Part shown: positions 59,905-64,000 of the stretch, one piece after another | Numbering within the stretch: position 1 is the stretch's first letter | How the letters are laid out: each line of letters begins with the position of its first letter | DNA from: Trueperella abortisuis | Lineage (GTDB): Bacteria > Actinomycetota > Actinomycetes > Actinomycetales > Actinomycetaceae | Length of the DNA stretch: 64,000 nt | Reading direction: 5' to 3' | Assembly (NCBI RefSeq): GCF_030811095.1 | Contig: NZ_JAUSQL010000001.1 | Coordinates: 992,001 to 1,056,000, forward strand | Notes under the pieces: model-generated | The model's database searches: none | The model's input: only the letters and a program-made list of their open reading frames with translations | What the model was told of the DNA's origin: nothing | Made by a program: the position numbers and the translations under genes

Positions 59905-62900
59905 GTGAAACGCACACGGGATTCGAGCTTTGTTCGCGCTCTCGGTCTATTCCTCGCGATGGTGGTGGGGTTGCCGGTATTCGTCGGCCTTGCCGCCCCC
60001 GCGATGGCGGCGACGTCGAGCGTGACAGTTGCCGGTACGTTCCAGGAGGCTCTGGGCTGCCAGAAGAACTGGGATGAGGCCTGCGGTGCCAGCTCGCTTA
60101 ACGACGCTGACGGGGACCGGATCTGGACGGCCGATCTCACCATTCCTGCTGGCGAACATGCCTTCAAGGTCACCGTCAACAACTCCTGGGACGGCGCCTT
60201 CGGGATGGAGGGCTTCAAGGACGGCAACTATCCGCTGGTGTTGGACAAACCGCGAACCCTGACCTTCTCCTTTGACGACGTCAACAAGAAGGTTTTCGTC
60301 AGCGACGCCGGGCTGCCCGGTGGTTACGCCGCGTCCGACGATGCGCTGATCGCCGAGCCCTACCGGGATCCGGCGGCCGACCGCAACATGTACTTCGTGC
60401 TCACCGACCGCTTTAGCAATGGCAATCCGGACAATGACACGTGCATCGCCACCGGGCACGCTGAGGAAGGAGGGTCCCTGCCGGTCGACTGCACGAAGAC
60501 CGACAGGATGGAGACCGGCTTCGATCCGACAGACCGGGGATTCTTCCACGGCGGCGACCTCAAGGGCCTGCGCGACAAGCTAGGTTACATCAAGGCCCTG
60601 GGGCAGAATGCAATTTGGCTGACCCCGTCGTTCGTCAACCGCCCCGTGCAGGGCACAGGCGGGGATGCCTCCGCCGGCTACCACGGCTACTGGGTCACCG
60701 ACTTCACCCAGATCGACCCGCACTTTGGAACGAACCAGGAGCTGAAGGAACTCATCGACGCGGCTCACGCAATGGACATGAAGGTTTACTTCGACATCAT
60801 CGCCAATCACACCGCGGACGTCATCTACTACAAGGGCCACGAGGGAACGAACCCGCCATACATCTATAAGGCGGACAATCCCTACAAGGACTCTACCGGC
60901 ACGCCGTTCGACCCCGCTGATTACGCAACGGCCGATTCCTTCCCGTCCATGAACGCGGACGACACGTCGTTCCCCTACGCACCGCTCATCCCTGATGGGA
61001 TGGAGGGCGCGAAGTACCCGCTGTGGCTCAACAACCCGACCCTCTACCACAACCGTGGGCACGATTCGTCCTGGCCGGCGGGAGAGCCCGCCACCTACAT
61101 GGACTTCGGCGATCTTGACGACCTCATGACTGAAAACAAGGCCGTGCGCGAGGGGATGATCGACATCTACAAGGCGTGGGTGGACTTTGGCGTGGACGGC
61201 TACCGCATCGACACCGTCAAGCACGTCAATTTCGAGTTCTGGAAGGAATTCGCCGACGTCATCCGCGACTACGCGGCGGATAAGGGCAAGTCCGATTTCT
61301 TCATGTTTGGCGAAGTCTATGACGCCCAAACTACCCTGCTCGCCCCATACCTGCGCGATACCCGCATGAATGCGGTCCTCGACTTCGCGTTCCAGTCCTG
61401 GGCGGAGGGCTATGCGGGCGGCGGCTCGGCCAAGGCGCTCGCGTCCTCGTTCGCGGCGGATTCCTACTACACGACCCCGCATTCGTCGGCGGCCGCGTTG
61501 CCGACCTTCCTCGGTAACCATGACAAGGGTCGCATCGGGTGGCTTCTGCGCGACAGTTCCGATCCCATGGGGCGCACAAAGCTCGCTCACACGCTCATGT
61601 ACCTCACGCGCGGCCAGCCGGTGCTCTACTACGGCGATGAGCAGGGCCTCGTCGGTGACGGCGCGGACAAGGGTGCGCGCGAGTCCATGTTCGCTACTCA
61701 GACCGCCGATTACCAAAACTACACGTTGCTCGATGGATCGAGAGCGGGTTCCGCGGATCGCTTCGGCGAGACGGAGATGAGCACGCATATCGCCGCGCTC
61801 GCAAAGCTGCGCGCCGCTCATAAGGCGCTGGCCACCGGATCGCAGACCACCCTCCACTACGACGACGGTCAAGGCGTCTTCGCCTTCGCTCGCGTGGATC
61901 GGGCTGAGAAGGTCGAATACCTGATCGCGATCAACAATTCGGATTCCGAGAAGGCCGCCACCTTCGCCACGCTCACCCCTGGCGCGACGTACTCGCCGCT
62001 GTATGGGACGCAGGACTCGGTGACCGCCTCTGACACCGTGAGTGTTAAGGTGCCTGCGTTGTCCGCTGTGGTGTTTAAGGCGGACCGCCAGGTTGCCGCA
62101 GCGGGGGCCGAGCAGGCGATCAGTGTCTCCTCCGGGGCGCCGGAGAACGGACTCACGCCCGTCCTCGCGGACGTGGCTGATGATCGCTGGGCGGAGACCT
62201 CCTTCTCTTATCGGCCGGTCGGCACCGAGGAGTATGTGCCGCTCGGCGTGGCGGAGGGAGACCAGCCGCGCGTCTTCGCTGACCTTAAGCTGCCGGCGGG
62301 AACCCTAGTCGAGGTGCGTGCTGTCTCAGTCGATGCGCATGGCAACAAGGTTGCCGGATCTGGCCTTCTCGTCGCCGGTACAGATCTCGGCTCTGTCGCG
62401 CCCGCACCGTCAGGTATCGAGGCGAACGACGTCGTCGTCCCTGGCACGCACCAACAGGCCATGGGATGTTCACAGAACTGGGACCCGGCATGCGTGGATA
62501 CGCGGCTCACTCTTGACGAGGCGTCCGGCCTATACACGGGTACGTGGAAGCTCCCCAAGGGCTCCTACTCCTACAAAGTGGCACTTGGCGGATCGTGGGA
62601 CGTGAACTACGGCGCCGGGGGTGCGCCTAACGGCGAAAACGTCAACTACACCCTCGATGAGGACAGGGATGTCACCTTCTTCTACAACCCGGCCACGCAC
62701 AGGTTCTTCAACACCGCGAGCGACCCGATCATTACGCTCCCGGGTAGCTTCAACTCGACACTCGGTTGCCAGGCATCCGACGGTTTTGGCGCGGACTGGA
62801 ACCCTGCGTGCCTTTCCACGCTCATGTTCCCGAACGGGGATGGAACTTACACCTTCTCTACCTCAAAGCTCGCGAAGGGCCACTACGAGGTCAAGGTCGC

Positions 62901-64000
62901 CCATGGGCGGACCTGGGAGGAAAACTACGGGCCCGGAGGCACTTTCAATAGTGGGGACAACTATTCTTTCGACGTTGGGGGGAACAAGCTCGTGACCTTT
63001 ACTTACACCATCTCCGATCACGTCTTGGCGATCTCGGAGGACGACCTCCCGGTTGCGGGGCAGGGCGAACGTGCCGCCTACTGGGTCGATCAGGCGACCT
63101 TCGCCTGGCCCGCCACGCTCACCAATTCTCGCAGCGACCTCACGTTCGAACTGTGGGGCGGTACGGGCGATCTGAGGATCTCCGGTGGCACGGTCGTCGG
63201 CGAGGATGCCGTCAAGCTTGCTGACATGACGCACTCCAGCTCGGGACTGTCATCCGAACAGCTTGTCAATCGCGGCCACTTGCGCGGGTACGAAAAGCTG
63301 ACGGTCGATATGGAGCGCGCCGTCGTGGAAGACGCTCTGCGCGGCAACCTCGCGATCCTCGCTAAGGACGCGAGCGGGACGCCCGTGGCGTTCACGGGGC
63401 TACAGATTTCGGGTGTGCTCGATGATCTCTATGCCGCCTCTGCCCGCAAGGCCGGCGGGCTTGGTGTTCATTTCAACGACGGCGTTCCTACCCTCAAGCT
63501 TTGGGCGCCCACGGCAAAGTCCGTCTCGCTACAACTCTTTGACGCGGACGCCACAGGCGAGCCGACGTCGTTGCCGATGGCGCGGCAGGCCGACGGCACC
63601 TGGACAATCACGGGGGAGGCGAGCTGGCAGAACCACGCCTACCGGTATGACGTGGAGGTCTTCGTCCCATCAACCAACGCGATTGAACACAACGTGGTGA
63701 CCGACCCGTACTCGGTCGGCCTGACCGTGAACTCGACGCACTCGGTCCTCGTTGATTTGACGGATCCGCACTACATGCCGCCGATCTGGAAGGAGAGCAA
63801 GGCCCCAACTATTACGAACGATTCGGCGCGGAGCATCTACGAGTTGCACGTGCGTGACTTCTCGATTGGGGACGCCACCGTTCCCGAGGAGCTACGCGGC
63901 ACCTATGAGGCCTTCGCGCTTGAGGACACCGCGGGCGTCAAGCACCTGCGCGAGTTAGCGGACGCGGGCATGAACATGATTCACATCCTGCCCACCTTCG
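59905..64000 (+). CDS. Secreted amylopullulanase (GH13 alpha-amylase plus type I pullulanase), 3' end cut
   Basis: At least 1365 residues. A signal peptide of about 35 residues ends near AMA. An X25-type starch-binding module (about 37-130) is followed by a GH13 amylase with intact residues D436 (GYRID), E470 (FGEVY) and D540 (GNHD). Two more X25 modules, each with the LGC...W.P.C pattern, span about 843-930 and 942-1030. A pullulanase part follows: a DQATFAWP segment, a CBM48 (LKLWAPTAKSVSLQLF) and the catalytic domain start SIYELHVRDFS, cut by the window edge. It degrades alpha-1,4 and alpha-1,6 links of starch or glycogen outside the cell. GTG 59905 has AAGGAAG upstream; ATG 59881 is the alternative. 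Confidence 0.9.
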   Translation, partial: MKRTRDSSFVRALGLFLAMVVGLPVFVGLAAPAMAATSSVTVAGTFQEALGCQKNWDEACGASSLNDADGDRIWTADLTIPAGEHAFKVTVNNSWDGAFGMEGFKDGNYPLVLDKPRTLTFSFDDVNKKVFVSDAGLPGGYAASDDALIAEPYRDPAADRNMYFVLTDRFSNGNPDNDTCIATGHAEEGGSLPVDCTKTDRMETGFDPTDRGFFHGGDLKGLRDKLGYIKALGQNAIWLTPSFVNRPVQGTGGDASAGYHGYWVTDFTQIDPHFGTNQELKELIDAAHAMDMKVYFDIIANHTADVIYYKGHEGTNPPYIYKADNPYKDSTGTPFDPADYATADSFPSMNADDTSFPYAPLIPDGMEGAKYPLWLNNPTLYHNRGHDSSWPAGEPATYMDFGDLDDLMTENKAVREGMIDIYKAWVDFGVDGYRIDTVKHVNFEFWKEFADVIRDYAADKGKSDFFMFGEVYDAQTTLLAPYLRDTRMNAVLDFAFQSWAEGYAGGGSAKALASSFAADSYYTTPHSSAAALPTFLGNHDKGRIGWLLRDSSDPMGRTKLAHTLMYLTRGQPVLYYGDEQGLVGDGADKGARESMFATQTADYQNYTLLDGSRAGSADRFGETEMSTHIAALAKLRAAHKALATGSQTTLHYDDGQGVFAFARVDRAEKVEYLIAINNSDSEKAATFATLTPGATYSPLYGTQDSVTASDTVSVKVPALSAVVFKADRQVAAAGAEQAISVSSGAPENGLTPVLADVADDRWAETSFSYRPVGTEEYVPLGVAEGDQPRVFADLKLPAGTLVEVRAVSVDAHGNKVAGSGLLVAGTDLGSVAPAPSGIEANDVVVPGTHQQAMGCSQNWDPACVDTRLTLDEASGLYTGTWKLPKGSYSYKVALGGSWDVNYGAGGAPNGENVNYTLDEDRDVTFFYNPATHRFFNTASDPIITLPGSFNSTLGCQASDGFGADWNPACLSTLMFPNGDGTYTFSTSKLAKGHYEVKVAHGRTWEENYGPGGTFNSGDNYSFDVGGNKLVTFTYTISDHVLAISEDDLPVAGQGERAAYWVDQATFAWPATLTNSRSDLTFELWGGTGDLRISGGTVVGEDAVKLADMTHSSSGLSSEQLVNRGHLRGYEKLTVDMERAVVEDALRGNLAILAKDASGTPVAFTGLQISGVLDDLYAASARKAGGLGVHFNDGVPTLKLWAPTAKSVSLQLFDADATGEPTSLPMARQADGTWTITGEASWQNHAYRYDVEVFVPSTNAIEHNVVTDPYSVGLTVNSTHSVLVDLTDPHYMPPIWKESKAPTITNDSARSIYELHVRDFSIGDATVPEELRGTYEAFALEDTAGVKHLRELADAGMNMIHILPTF

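Overview
The window is 64 kb of chromosome from a high-GC Gram-positive actinobacterium, most likely of the family Actinomycetaceae (Actinomyces, Trueperella or Arcanobacterium relatives). Support comes from the actinobacterial gene families present (PAC2, DUF3040, DUF3145, DUF3052, DUF6318, homodimeric AceE, Wag31-type DivIVA), from the order of the division cluster, which has SepF and YggT but no FtsA, and from a MurE whose substrate loop looks like a lysine or ornithine enzyme instead of a diaminopimelate one. Genus is not resolved. Most genes here are ordinary and densely packed, many with 4-base ATGA or GTGA overlaps.

Layout. 1-5445: a HelD-like ATPase (cut by the left edge), a PAC2 protein, a spermidine-synthase-like methyltransferase, DNA polymerase IV and a DUF3040 membrane protein. 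5633-25228: the division and cell wall cluster mraZ-rsmH-ftsL-ftsI-murE-murF-mraY-murD-ftsW-murG-murC-ftsQ-ftsZ, a terminator, then pgeF-sepF-yggT-divIVA-lspA-rluD-GNAT. 25311-28856: dnaE. 28895-32904 (minus): zinc uptake operon znuA-znuC-znuB with its regulator zur, then a VTT/DedA-like protein and an S4 protein. 33106-36973: glyQS, a YibE/F protein and dusB. 37019-41362: a GH13-like protein that appears to have lost its catalytic residues, divergent from dgt, then dnaG. 41401-44772: Tat translocase (tatB-tatA-tatC) back to back with a TorD-type chaperone and an Fe-S protein.

44844-47935 is the accessory-looking part: tRNA-Met, a DUF6318 lipoprotein and a secreted protein with abrupt composition changes, two small unknown genes, tRNA-Asn and an IS3-type remnant. 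47936-56082: def, a TIGR01777 epimerase, DUF3145, an ACP-like protein without the usual serine, an unknown helical protein with yciO and a HAD phosphatase, and a heterodimeric ABC exporter. 56222-64000: aceE, DUF3052, tRNA-Val and a large secreted amylopullulanase (cut by the right edge) behind a TTGCA-rich control region.

Cross-cutting signals. At least eleven genes without a Shine-Dalgarno have a -10-like hexamer ending 6-7 bases before the start codon, which is the layout of leaderless transcription; this was used to choose starts. The most unusual items are the catalytically dead GH13-like gene, the mosaic DUF6318 locus, an exact inverted repeat in front of ftsZ, a palindrome in front of divIVA, and a palindromic -10 that could serve two divergent genes. 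I found no CRISPR array, no rRNA, no intact mobile element and no clear new multi-gene defence or secretion system.
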